Shown here one piece after another: positions 46,117 through 56,619 of a stretch of DNA of 64,000 bases (position 1 is its first letter; each line of letters begins with the position of its first letter). The stretch is from Diphasiastrum complanatum (taxonomy: Eukaryota > Streptophyta > Lycopodiopsida > Lycopodiales > Lycopodiaceae). The translations under genes were made by a program, and so were the position numbers. Below the pieces are notes generated by a model. The model was not told the DNA's origin, searched no databases, and was given only the letters and a program-made list of their open reading frames with translations. The stretch spans positions 18,500,886 through 18,564,885 of the forward strand of contig CM055092.1 in NCBI GenBank assembly GCA_029204225.1, read 5' to 3'.

Positions 46117-46855
46117 CTAAAGAACTTGATTCTTGCCCTTGGAATAGTCTTTCTTCTTGGTGTATAGAGCCATGGATACGTCTTTGATGGACAGGCTGCT
46201 AGTCTTTCTCTGCATTTCTTCTTGAAGAAGATGACCGATCTCCTTTTGAAGAGTGAGGTTGGGTTGTGTGGAGATGATCACCACAAAGTGCTCATATGAC
46301 TTTGGAAGAGAAGAAAGCAAGGTCAGAACGACATCATCATCTTGAATAGAACATCCTACAGCTGATAACTGTTCTAACATAGACTTGAAGTTGTTAATGC
46401 GAGAAGTGATGGCAATACAATCAGACATGCTAAGAGTAAAGAACATCCTCCTAAGATGTAATCTCGTGGTTACATCGTGCGTCTCATAAAGACTTCATAA
46501 CAAGTCCAACACTTTCTTAGAGGTTTTGCACGTGGTAACGTGAGATATTTGGGAGTTGGCCAGATTGAGTGTGATACATGCTAGGGCCTTCTAATCTTTG
46601 ATCCTCCAGGCCTTTGCTTGATCACCATCTTCTGGTTTCAGGTCTGCACCTTCTACTACATCCCAAAGATCTCTATCTATCAACATCATTCTAAGTTTTA
46701 ACTTCCAAATGTAGAAGTTAGAACCATTGAACTTGTTAATGACTCTAGCTTCACTGAGTGATGAAGATGAAGAGCTATCTATATGAGACATGATAACAGT
46801 ATACATATAGAGCAAACTTAATCTCTTGGTTTATTTGAGCTAAGCTCTGCTACCA
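46117..46855 (-). pseudogene. Copia gag relic with primer-binding site
   Basis: Starts near 46791 (M-S-H-I-D-S-S) and reads F-N-G-S-N-F-Y-I-W-K-L-K-L-R, L-W-D-V-V-E-G, then a TAG after W-R-I-K-D, a second stop, and L-H-L-R-R-M-F-F-T-L-S-M-S to the C-terminal part of the UBN2 domain. It ends before any zinc knuckle, so the rest is deleted. The reverse complement of a primer-binding site (gctctgctacca) lies at 46844-46855, next to an LTR. Confidence 0.78.
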
Positions 46856-46858
46856 ATT

Positions 46859-48185
46859 TGATGGGGCAAGGGACATAGAAGAATGTGAACAGAGAAGAAA
46901 GCAAGAATATTGCGAAACAGCTCTCTCATTCTAATCGGCTGCTAGGTGCAAAAACAGTCTAAAAGATAGCTTATGCTAAATGTAATCACAACTTTAAGTG
47001 TTCTAATTGCCCAATAGGATCTTAAAGATTAATTCATACTCTAAAATAAGAGTACAGTCCACCGCAGAGATTAGTGATGGTTTGTGTGTGGTGCTACTGA
47101 AATCAGATTCAATGTGAAGTATAGTTTTGAAATAAATGGAAGAGCAGTATGATATCACGAGTTCCTCAGGCGTCAAAGATAGCCATCATCTGATAGAAAA
47201 CTGAGGAGTCTTAGACGTCTGTGTTCTAATTAGAGTGAGTAAACAAGCACGATCAAACAGTAATAAAAGTGCATTCAATCACAACATGCATTCATCTACG
47301 ATGTACACAGATAAAAGCAAGCTACTACTATATTACACTGAAGCACAATCCAAATAGCAATTACAACAAAAAATGACAGCGTAATTGGGAGGCTCAAAAA
47401 TGTGTCTCATGGATGGAGCAACCCATAATCTGTGCTTGGATGATATATTTATAGACTTCATCCGTGTATTAATTACATTGAATGCTTGTCACCTAATTAG
47501 GAAAGCCGTTGTACTTGGAAGTATATGGCTTTTGTGACAACTGTACACAGTATATATACGGTCAATAATTTAGCAGTGTTGTTGGAACGTTCCTCATTTA
47601 TGTGAGACGACCTTTAAGATTTTTCTCTCTTTGCATTTTTTCCAAGAAGCCGAAGGTGCCCTAAAAAGACGATGTCTTAAAAATAGCTTAACGTATGAAA
47701 GTAGATGACCTTCAGGAATTTTCTCTCTCTTCGCATTTTTCGCAAGAAGCCGAAGGTGTGTTAAAAAAAGTTAAGGTTTTTGAACTATGCAAGTGTCGCA
47801 TTTCGGGGAGATGCAAAAAAACTGAAGCTTTTGAAAACATAGCGTATTTCAGCAGATTGTTGAAAAAGTAATGTCTTTCTACAGACTTGTTCTAAATGCA
47901 AGTTTTGTGGAAGTCGTTGATGACCAAATCTTCAATGAATTCAAGTTATTAAACTTGACATTTGAACTTTGAATTTATGACAGGATTGGTTACCCTTTGC
48001 TGGAGATCAGCTGGAAGCGTTGTAAACGTTCTTCAAATAAATTGGTTGTCTAAGTTTGATATTGCTGCAGGTATCAGATGAGCAGACATAGATCCAAATT
48101 TGGTTTCACCTGACCCTAGATCAATGATCAATAAATATGCAAGAAGAATCATGAAATAGAAATTAGTCATTCACCAAGGAGGCAA
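46859..48185 (-). repeat. 5' LTR region of the gag relic (end uncertain)
   Basis: Begins TGATGGGGCAAGG directly beside the primer-binding site. The far end could not be fixed. Two short related blocks containing gcattttt...aagaagccgaaggtg lie at about 47625-47665 and 47730-47765. No gene is seen. Confidence 0.4.
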
Positions 48186-48690
48186 TTGTGGGCTTAATTT
48201 TCAACAACCTGCTCTACTAATGCATGACTATGCCTATCAATTTTGAACAAAACATAATGACAAAATATCATGTTCAATCTTATAGTAACTAGCTTTGAAA
48301 TTGTCAATAATACAGTGATTACATAGTCAAACAAAGTTTTGAATTATCAGACAAAAGCAATATGAGATTATGAGCTACAAAAACAATCACAAAGATGCAT
48401 ACATTCTGACGTAATATTGAATACAATAAAGGATTTATCGATTCAAAATAAAATAGATGATGATGAGCACAAGACAATTGCGGATAGAAACCATGTACTC
48501 GAAGCTATCTTTGAGCAACTGATGAATCTGTCTGAATTACGATTCTGATGATTAGCAGTAAGCGATGATAGCCAAAAAGAACTAAGCTAGAATGCTCAAG
48601 AGTGTTCAAGCTTGAAAACTTGAGAGAGCTGCTACAAATAACTTCAATGCTTGCATGTATAAAAAACTCTAAATTCTAAGTAGATCTTGT
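48186..48690 (-). repeat. Fragment of the 28213-29116 Copia LTR family
   Basis: Matches the first half of that LTR: atgcctatcaatttt, aacaaaa(c/t)ataatgacaaa, gatgcatacattctgac, gatgatgagcacaaga. Confidence 0.6.
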
Positions 48691-49690
48691 TCAGTATAAC
48701 TGCCATCATACTTTGCATCGTGTTACCTGTTTGGGGATTGTGGTGCTTGCATACAACAAATCAGACATGAGACAACTGTGAGTTTACAAAGAGAGAGAAA
48801 TGTGGCGAGAGTGAGAGACAACACGAATTCAATAAACAGAACCATTCTAATAAGTTCTAACTCCATGCCTCTTCAATAATTTGAGAATGGTATGTAGATT
48901 TTTTTGACACATTCATACTCGTCTTGGTGGGAGACCATTATAGCATCAATTTTTACATGTATCAAATAAATCGTGATTAGAATATTAATAAATAAGCACA
49001 TCAATTTATTAACATAATAACATAAAACCAAAATATTGAATGCCATAAATGTCAAATTGTGCTTATATAAGCACATACAAAATAAGTATGAAAATGTCCC
49101 ATGTCACAACTATTAGGGGATTTTTGTGAATTAAGGCCATTTAGAATCTGGCCAAGTATGTAATATAGATCGTAAGTATGTTAAGTCCTAATCATTGTGG
49201 GATGAAATAAAGTTGTCATCACATTGTCGTGATGTGCTAGTACTGGAGAAGTTGAAGCGACTACAGACGAAAATGAGTAGTTCAATTATAGGAAGGTGCA
49301 GGGCTTTGTGGTTGTTTATGATCAGTCGCAAACATGTGCATAAAAATGGTTGCTTTGGCCAATTAAAGTGGTTGTTATTAGGTTGTTAGACTGTGCATTG
49401 ATAGATGTTTAAGGCTGAAAGCTATTGTAATGTTGCTACCTACCTGCTTTGACTCATTGTACTGCCAATAGCAAGAGGAATTTCCTTGCATAAGACCTTT
49501 TTGGAAGAAATTGTTCAAAGTATAGTGATGGCATTTGTATTGAGAATGTTTCTTTTAATATAGAAGATAAATGTTCCATGTTATTGATTTTGTTGCAAAA
49601 TACATTGTTGGATTGTTTCAATTTAGTATCTTAGTTGTTGAGGTTATCTTTGAATGCAAAAGGTATTTTTACCTCTTATAGAATGAACAA
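48691..49690. other. Noncoding stretch
   Basis: No gene or clear repeat recognised; only short frames without family resemblance. Confidence 0.45.
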
Positions 49691-49902
49691 TTAAAAACCA
49701 TCTTAGGTGATGTTCGTAGATAATCAAAGTCATCCCTAATACCTTTGTGGTTTTGTTGTCAGTGTGATCAGGTGACATAGTTATTATGGATAATATTGGT
49801 TTTCAACTTTGGGTGGAATTTCCAATTATTACTGACAATCTAATCATAATGTCTTTTAGAGCTAGTAGTTCACCGTGGTTCATGGCTTGGATATCGTACG
49901 TG
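49691..49902 (+). pseudogene. Probable upstream piece of the Gypsy gag relic
   Basis: This sequence is continuous with 55774 onward once the Copia insertion (target duplication GGTCG) is ignored. Its own coding resemblance is weak; assignment rests on position. Confidence 0.3.
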
Positions 49903-49907
49903 GGTCG
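49903..49907. repeat. Target-site duplication GGTCG (left)
   Basis: Identical to 55769-55773 on the far side of the element. Confidence 0.95.
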
Positions 49908-50560
49908 TGTGAAAAACTCAGATCCAAAAGATGCTAAAGTTTCATAAAGATCTTGGCCATGGAAGTTATGCACATCTAGATTGAAAAAATGATAGAAATT
50001 GTGATGTTAAGCATACTAAACATCAACTAAACATCAAAATCTGATCATAAGCTTCCACAAACAGAAACTTGCTGTCCCTGTCCGTACTTCAGAGCCTACA
50101 ACCTGCATTTCACACGTGTGAAGCCATAGCAACAAAGAAATCACAATTCTAGTGGCTAGAATGCAAGATATGAACAAAAAAGTGAGAGAGAAGAAGATGG
50201 ATCTTCAAAGAGCATAACATTCATTCAATAGAATGAAAATGAGATGTGTACATACTCGTGGAGATGGCTATTTATAGCAGCCATAGTGCCTCTTGGCCAC
50301 TTGTCTTATGATAGGCTAAAATTGGGGTCCAATAGGATTCACCCATCTACCTAGAAATTTGGTCAAATAGGAATGCACCAAATTATGAGCCAATAGAAGA
50401 GCTCCACACTCGACCTCCTCTAATTAATGTGACCTCAAAAGTAGTGTACACATACTTTGGGCCTCTACATACATGTATGAACCTATCTCTAACTTTTATT
50501 TGGCCATAGGCCTACAAAATCTCAAGTTAGGAAAATACTACTAGTTGACAATTTTTCACA
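49908..50560 (-). repeat. 3' LTR of the autonomous Copia
   Basis: 653 bp. CACACGTGTG at 50111-50120. Its first bases supply the stop codon of the polyprotein. Confidence 0.96.
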
Positions 50561-53500
50561 CTCCCTCTTCAACTAGTTTTAGCATAGATTTAGAAAGTAC
50601 ACCAAGACTTGTTCTATGCTTGAAAAATAAGTCCTTTCCCAATGCTTTGGTAAAGATATCAGCCACACATTCCTTTGATGGGACATGTTCAAGCTTGATC
50701 TCTTTTGCCAACACTTGTTCTCTCACAAAATGGTAAGCCACCTCGATATGTTTGCTCCTTGCATGGAAAACCGGATTGCTTGCTAGACTTTGGGCTGAAA
50801 GGTTGTCACAAAAGATGATTGGACTCTCTGAAAAATCCAGCAAATGAAGCTCCATAATCATCCTCTTGATCCACACCATCTCCTTTGTGCATGATGTCAA
50901 AGCTTTGTACTCGGCCTCACTAGAAGAAAGTGATATAGTTGCTTGTTTCTTCGACATCCATGAGATAGCTCCATCACCTATGAAAATAGCATGTGCATTT
51001 ATGGATTTTCTATCCATAAGGTCTCCTGCAAAATCTGAATCTGAAAAACCAAATAAGTTAGGTGATGAACCTCTATAAACAATGCCAAAATCTTTTGTTC
51101 CCGAGATGTATCTCAAGATCCTCTTTCCTAGTTTCCAATGTTCTATGCTAGGATCTTGCATGAATTGGCTTAATCTACCAACACAATAAGATAAATCAGG
51201 TCTTGTGATGGTTAGATATATAAGAGAACCTATTAGCTTCCTATAGAGAGTAATGTCCTCGAAGGATCTTTCATTACCTCTTATAGTTAGCTTTACATGT
51301 GATTCCATAGGTGTATCAATAGGATTTGCATCTACCATATGAAATCTATTGAGAATAGAAATAGCATACTTCTCTTGTGAAATAAAAGTGATTTGAGAAG
51401 TTCTAATTACTTCTATTCCTAAGATATAGCTCAAAAGACCAAGATCATGCACTTCAAATTCCTTTTTTAGTGCTTTCTTGATATCTTCTATATCTTCCTT
51501 GTTCCCTCCACTTAAAATAATGTCATCCACATAAATTAGAAGGATTGTAACATTATTAGCACTAATTCTAAAGTAAAGTGAATGATCATACTCACTCATA
51601 GTGAAGTTTTGAGAAAGTAGAAAAGAGTTAAGCCTAGCATACCAACTCCTTGGTGCTTGCTTAAGACCATACAAACTTTTTTGTAGAAAACACACATGAT
51701 TAGGCTTGCTATGAGAAACATAGCTCTCGGGTTGCTCCATGTAGACTTCCTCTTCAAGATCACCATTCAAGAAAGCATTAGAAATGTCTAATTGCCAAAG
51801 ATCCCATCCATAAAGAGTTGCAAGGGAAATGATTACTCTTATGCTCACCATCTTTGCCACGGGTGCAAAGGTTTCCTCATAGTCAATGCCATGCTCTTGA
51901 GCATAACCTTTAGCCACCAACCTTGCCTTCAACTTGTTGATAGATCCATCTTGATTTGTCTTTACCTTGAAGATCCATTTGCATCCAATTGCACTTTTGC
52001 CCTTTGGAAGCTCCACCAATCTCCATGTGTTGTTCTTCATAAGTGCTTCAAACTCAAGATCCATTGCTTGGATCCATTCCTCTTTTTGCCTTGCTTCATC
52101 TACACATGAAGGTACATCAAAAGAAGTTAGGAAAGCATAGTTGGATCCATCCACCACTTGCTTACCTTTGCCATCATAAGTGAGCCTTGAGGGTTTCACT
52201 TTATGCCTTGGAGTTCTCCTTGGAATTTGACTTGAAGAGGCTTCTTCAACATCCACATCCAATGTGTCATCAACTCCATTGTCATCAAGCACATTAGTTG
52301 CAACAACACCATCATCACTTGAAACAACTTTTGGAATGTTACTTTCATCAAAAATGACATCCCTACTTGTGAACACTTTCTTGATTGAAGGAACATAAAT
52401 CCTATATGCTTTGCTTACTTCACTATAACCAACAAAAATGCCCTTTCTTGAAGATGGATCCTCATTAGTTCTATCATCAAGAGTAATGTTGAAGTAGCAA
52501 ATGCATCCAAAAGTTCTTAGAAACTTGACATTAGGCTTCATACCAAACAAAGCTTCAAAAGGGGTTTTTCCTTCCAATACAACACTTGGCCATCTATTGC
52601 ATAGGAAATTTGCACACAACAAAGCATCACTCCAAAAAGGTTTAGGAAGATTAGCATTCAATCTCATTGCCTTTGCACTCTCACACAAGGTTCTATTCTT
52701 CCTCTCGGCCACTCCATTTTGTTGTGGTGTTCTTGGACATGTGTACTCCCTCTTGATCCCATGCTCATCGCAAAAGGCTTTGAATTTGTTAGAAATGTAT
52801 TCACCACCATTGTCGCTCCTCAAGCATTTGATTTTGGTTGTAAATTGAGTCTCAATAGCAACTTTGAACTTGACAAACACATCAAACACCTCATCCTTGC
52901 TCTTTAGTAGATAAACCCAACAAAATCTACTAAAATCATCAATGAAAGTTACATACATCTTAGCACCTCCATTGCTAATTGTAGTAACACCATGAATATC
53001 CGAATGCAAGAGAGAAAAAGGCATCTTAGATCTAGATATAGATCTAGTATATGGCAATCTATGTGATTTAGACAAAGCACATTCTTCACAAACATGATTC
53101 AAGCAAGTAAGAGACTTGGGAAGTCCCCTTACTACCTCCTTTTTGGCTATTACCTCCAAGGCCTTGTAGTTGAGATGTCCCATCCTTTTATGCCATACCT
53201 CTTGAATTGACATTTGTTCATTTGCCATGCATCCAACTTGGTTAGCAACAACACATGCATCAAGCTTGAACAATTTCCCTTGCCTTTTCCCTTTTGCAAT
53301 GATACTACACCCCTTTTTGATCAAGCAAGCATCACCATCAAACTCAACTTTGAATCCTTTGTCAAGCATTTGGCTTACACTAAGTAAGTTCTTGGTAATG
53401 GATGGAATGAGCAAAACATCTTTCAATTCTATATTCCTATTTGTAGAAAGTGAAATAGGAATTGTGCCAATCCCCTTGATTGCACACTCACCATCATTTG

Positions 53501-54506
53501 CGGTATAGATTACCTTCCTATCACCATCAAATGCCATTAAAGATGAAAAATACTCTTTATGATATGTCATATGAGAAGTGGCTCCACTATCAATCCACCA
53601 AGGATCAATGTCTCCATGATTAGCCAACAAGCAAGATGACATAACAAAAGCATCATTTGAAAGAAGCTCATCCCCACCCTCATCAATAGTTAGATTGGTT
53701 TGCTTTTCCCCTTGATCCCTCTTTTTCTTAAAACAATCACTAGCAAAATGCCCTTTGACTCCACAATAGAAACATTTTAGCTTAGATCTATCCTTCTTTT
53801 TGCCAAAAGTAGAGTGCTCACCTTGGTCTTGCCCTTTAGACCAATTGCTTTTACCTTTGCCCTTGAACTTGCCTTTAGAGAACATTGCCTCCTCTTCTCC
53901 TCCTTGAGATGTAGAAGATGCTCCCACTCTTGCTTGCAACCTGAATTCTTCAGCCAACAAGACCTCTTGCAAGTCTCCAACACTTGGTAAACATTTTTGG
54001 ATAGCATAACTTTGAACAAGATTAGCATGATCATCCAACAAGCCATTGAGAATCACTTGAACAAGCTCCTCATTATTTATGCCATCATTAATGCATGCTA
54101 ACTCATCATTCAATGCTTTAACTCTCAAAACAAAAGCATGTCCACTCTCACTCTTCTTTTGCATACAAGAAAAGATTTGCCTTCTTAAAGTCAACACTCT
54201 AGAAGTAGACTTGGATTCATAAACCTTCTTCAAGGCTTCCCAAGCTTCACTAGATGATGTGCACTTACCAACCTCTTTGATAAGCTCATTTGTCACATTC
54301 ATCTTGATCATGTGAAGGGCTTTCTTTGCCCTCTTGTCATACCTCAATTGTTCTTGAGGTGCCAAAGGTCTCTCCTCCACACCTACAACAATATCCATCA
54401 ACTCATTCATCTCAAGCAAAGACTCCATCCTTACTTTCCAAGTAGAATAGTTGAGGGAGGTAAGCCTATCATTGCTTTCCAACATGTAGCCTCCATTTGT
54501 AGCCAT
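50556..54506 (-). CDS. Copia Gag-Pol polyprotein
   Basis: 1316 residues in one frame, ATG at 54506, normal length for plant Copia. UBN2 Gag about 1-230; zinc knuckle C-x2-C-x4-H-x4-C at about 244; protease W-W-I-D-S-G-A-T at about 303; integrase zinc finger H-K-R-M-G-H...C-E-E-C near 440-480; integrase core with S-D-I-H-G (about 498), S-D-N-G-G-E-Y (about 567) and N-G-V-A-E-R-K-N (about 598). RT follows, with D-E-T-F/E-T-F-A-P-V-A-K, Y-G-L-K-Q-A-P-R-S-W-Y and the catalytic Y-V-D-D-I-I-L-S-G near 990. RNase H has D-S-D-F-A-G-D, S-S-S-E-A-E-Y-K-A-L and S-K-H-I-E-V-A-Y-H. No key residue is missing. The last codons read through the polypurine tract, and the TGA stop is formed by the LTR itself. 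Confidence 0.97.
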   Translation of the reverse strand: MATNGGYMLESNDRLTSLNYSTWKVRMESLLEMNELMDIVVGVEERPLAPQEQLRYDKRAKKALHMIKMNVTNELIKEVGKCTSSSEAWEALKKVYESKSTSRVLTLRRQIFSCMQKKSESGHAFVLRVKALNDELACINDGINNEELVQVILNGLLDDHANLVQSYAIQKCLPSVGDLQEVLLAEEFRLQARVGASSTSQGGEEEAMFSKGKFKGKGKSNWSKGQDQGEHSTFGKKKDRSKLKCFYCGVKGHFASDCFKKKRDQGEKQTNLTIDEGGDELLSNDAFVMSSCLLANHGDIDPWWIDSGATSHMTYHKEYFSSLMAFDGDRKVIYTANDGECAIKGIGTIPISLSTNRNIELKDVLLIPSITKNLLSVSQMLDKGFKVEFDGDACLIKKGCSIIAKGKRQGKLFKLDACVVANQVGCMANEQMSIQEVWHKRMGHLNYKALEVIAKKEVVRGLPKSLTCLNHVCEECALSKSHRLPYTRSISRSKMPFSLLHSDIHGVTTISNGGAKMYVTFIDDFSRFCWVYLLKSKDEVFDVFVKFKVAIETQFTTKIKCLRSDNGGEYISNKFKAFCDEHGIKREYTCPRTPQQNGVAERKNRTLCESAKAMRLNANLPKPFWSDALLCANFLCNRWPSVVLEGKTPFEALFGMKPNVKFLRTFGCICYFNITLDDRTNEDPSSRKGIFVGYSEVSKAYRIYVPSIKKVFTSRDVIFDESNIPKVVSSDDGVVATNVLDDNGVDDTLDVDVEEASSSQIPRRTPRHKVKPSRLTYDGKGKQVVDGSNYAFLTSFDVPSCVDEARQKEEWIQAMDLEFEALMKNNTWRLVELPKGKSAIGCKWIFKVKTNQDGSINKLKARLVAKGYAQEHGIDYEETFAPVAKMVSIRVIISLATLYGWDLWQLDISNAFLNGDLEEEVYMEQPESYVSHSKPNHVCFLQKSLYGLKQAPRSWYARLNSFLLSQNFTMSEYDHSLYFRISANNVTILLIYVDDIILSGGNKEDIEDIKKALKKEFEVHDLGLLSYILGIEVIRTSQITFISQEKYAISILNRFHMVDANPIDTPMESHVKLTIRGNERSFEDITLYRKLIGSLIYLTITRPDLSYCVGRLSQFMQDPSIEHWKLGKRILRYISGTKDFGIVYRGSSPNLFGFSDSDFAGDLMDRKSINAHAIFIGDGAISWMSKKQATISLSSSEAEYKALTSCTKEMVWIKRMIMELHLLDFSESPIIFCDNLSAQSLASNPVFHARSKHIEVAYHFVREQVLAKEIKLEHVPSKECVADIFTKALGKDLFFKHRTSLGVLSKSMLKLVEEGV
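50561..50573 (-). promoter_or_regulatory. Polypurine tract
   Basis: Reverse complement gttgaagagggag, identical to 26721-26733, and also coding (V-E-E-G). Confidence 0.93.
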
Positions 54507-55103
54507 GTTGCAATGATTGATCTCTGATCTTTGACCTGTTCCAATGCACTAAGCACTCTCTTGAATCAACAAATGAAACACAAGAAGAAATCACAAAGAT
54601 TTGGAACCTAAAACCTTACTTTTTCTCTCTTTTCCTCACTTTTTCCTCAATTTTAGCCACTAGTTTTATGATTTCTTGATCAAACCAAGACCAAACCTCA
54701 ATATACTTGCTTTTCCCTCACTCCTAAGATTGAAATACACTCTTGAATCATTCAGCAAACTGAAAATCAGAGGGTTACATCAATTTTGAAGTTTTTGACA
54801 TGAAGAAGCAAGAAATTGAATCAAAAAACTATATGCTAGAATGGAAAACTAATAGGATCTTGTTGGATCTTGCATCTCCCTCTTTCCAAAACAATTTTTG
54901 TCTCCTTATTCTGATAAGTACAGAGGGAATTCGCCCTACTTCAATTGAAATGCATACAAATGATGTTTTGATCACAAAGATCCAATTTCTACACATAAAT
55001 CAACAAGATTTTTAGCTAGAAACTTGATTGGAATGCTACAAAAGCAAACTCGCCCACAAATCTCTTCTAAATCTGGCAAAACCTGCACATTTGGCCGCCT
55101 AAT
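54507..55103 (-). other. Untranslated leader of the autonomous Copia
   Basis: About 600 bases between primer-binding site and gag ATG, roughly half the leader of the non-autonomous element. No gene. Confidence 0.8.
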
Positions 55104-55115
55104 GCTCTGATACCA
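55104..55115 (-). promoter_or_regulatory. Primer-binding site (initiator-Met tRNA)
   Basis: Reverse complement of gctctgatacca is TGGTATCAGAGC, adjoining the 5' LTR. Confidence 0.95.
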
Positions 55116-55768
55116 TGTGAAAAACTCAGATCCAAAAGATGCTAAAGTTTCATAAAGATCTTGGCCATGGAAGTTATGCACATCTAGATTGAAAAAATGA
55201 TAGAAATTGTGATGTTAAGCATACTAAACATCAACTAAACATCAAAATCTGATCATAAGCTTCCACAAACAGAAACTTGCTGTCCCTGTCCGTACTTCAG
55301 AGCCTACAACCTGCATTTCACACGTGTGAAGCCATAGCAACAAAGAAATCACAATTCTAGTGGCTAGAATGCAAGATATGAACAAAAAAGTGAGAGAGAA
55401 GAAGATGGATCTTCAAAGAGCATAACATTCATTCAATAGAATGAAAATGAGATGTGTACATACTCGTGGAGATGGCTATTTATAGCAGCCATAGTGCCTC
55501 TTGGCCACTTGTCTTATGATAGGCTAAAATTGGGGTCCAATAGGATTCACCCATCTACCTAGAAATTTGGTCAAATAGGAATGCACCAAATTATGAGCCA
55601 ATAGAAGAGCTCCACACTCGACCTCCTCTAATTAATGTGACCTCAAAAGTAGTGTACACATACTTTGGGCCTCTACATACATGTATGAACCTATCTCTAA
55701 CTTTTATTTGGCCATAGGCCTACAAAATCTCAAGTTAGGAAAATACTACTAGTTGACAATTTTTCACA
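55116..55768 (-). repeat. 5' LTR of the autonomous Copia
   Basis: 653 bp. TATA-like ctataaatag (plus coordinates 55476-55485), CACACGTGTG at 55319-55328. Confidence 0.96.
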
Positions 55769-55773
55769 GGTCG
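55769..55773. repeat. Target-site duplication GGTCG (right)
   Basis: Partner of 49903-49907. Confidence 0.95.
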
Positions 55774-56350
55774 TAGTTGGACATCTACATTTCAATGTTT
55801 TAAAGGGAAGAAACATGATGATCCTGATATGCATATACACCAATTTTTGGCTGTGTTAGGCTAATCATGACACGAAGGATATTTTTAAAAATTGGAATTA
55901 TAACCAACTACTTTGAAAGGTAATGCTTTGCAATGGTATTTACAATATGGGCCACAAGAATTTCAGGTTTACGATGATTTTAAGCATGGTTTTTTTATGC
56001 ATTATAGAAAGGAGCATTAAAATGAGGAGATTGTTGATAAATTGCAAGCCATTAACAAGTGGAAGAAGGAGGATGTGTTAGCTTATATACAATAGTTTAC
56101 AGTGTTGGAGAAGCGACTACAAGAACTATTGTTGGACTTGAAATAGGTCTCGTTGTTGGTACCCTTCGTGAGGAATTCCCACAAGAAGAGGAATTTGACT
56201 CGAAGGAAATTCATAAGCATATGAGCTTGTGGATTAGACATCGTCATGATATAGCACGACGAGCTTATAGGTACAGGCAATCCAAACCCCACTGGTGTTC
56301 AAGGTCTGATTGGAAATGTGATTTCCTTTTACATCATGCATATGACTAGC
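55774..56350 (+). pseudogene. Ty3/Gypsy gag (capsid) relic
   Basis: Reads G-N-A-L-Q-W-Y-L-Q-Y-G-P, Y-D-D-F-K-H-G-F-F, then E-E-I-V-D-K-L-Q-A-I-N-K-W-K-K-E-D-V-L-A-Y-I, typical of a Retrotrans_gag-type capsid. In-frame stops are TAG/TAA at several places where the family tolerates Gln. The frame fades near 56350, where the DUF7869-like insert begins. Confidence 0.7.
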
Positions 56351-56619
56351 TGCTCCAACCTAGCCTTAAACTAATCCCAACTTAAATTGAATGGATAGTT
56401 GGCGGACTATGGACATCTACCAACCAAAGGTACGACTTTGCCTTTAGGTAATCATACGAGGCATTAGACGATAAACTGAAGAGCGAGGGTCATCCTCCAC
56501 TTGTAAATTTCTTTGAAACTTTAAATTGTGTATTTTTCATATATTATTGTTGTAAAACACGTACGTTTTCATTAGTATAATCAATCATTAAATACTAATG
56601 TGTTTTGTTTGTCTGTTTT

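Larger units (their letters stand above)
49908..55768 (-). mobile_element. Complete, apparently autonomous Copia element
   Basis: 5861 bp with 653-bp LTRs at both ends that look identical by eye, a perfect target duplication GGTCG, primer-binding site, polypurine tract and one uninterrupted 1316-residue polyprotein. All domains are present, so it could be active or only just silent. It lies in a decayed Gypsy gag. It is the best candidate helper for the pol-less element at 21825-27380. Confidence 0.97.
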
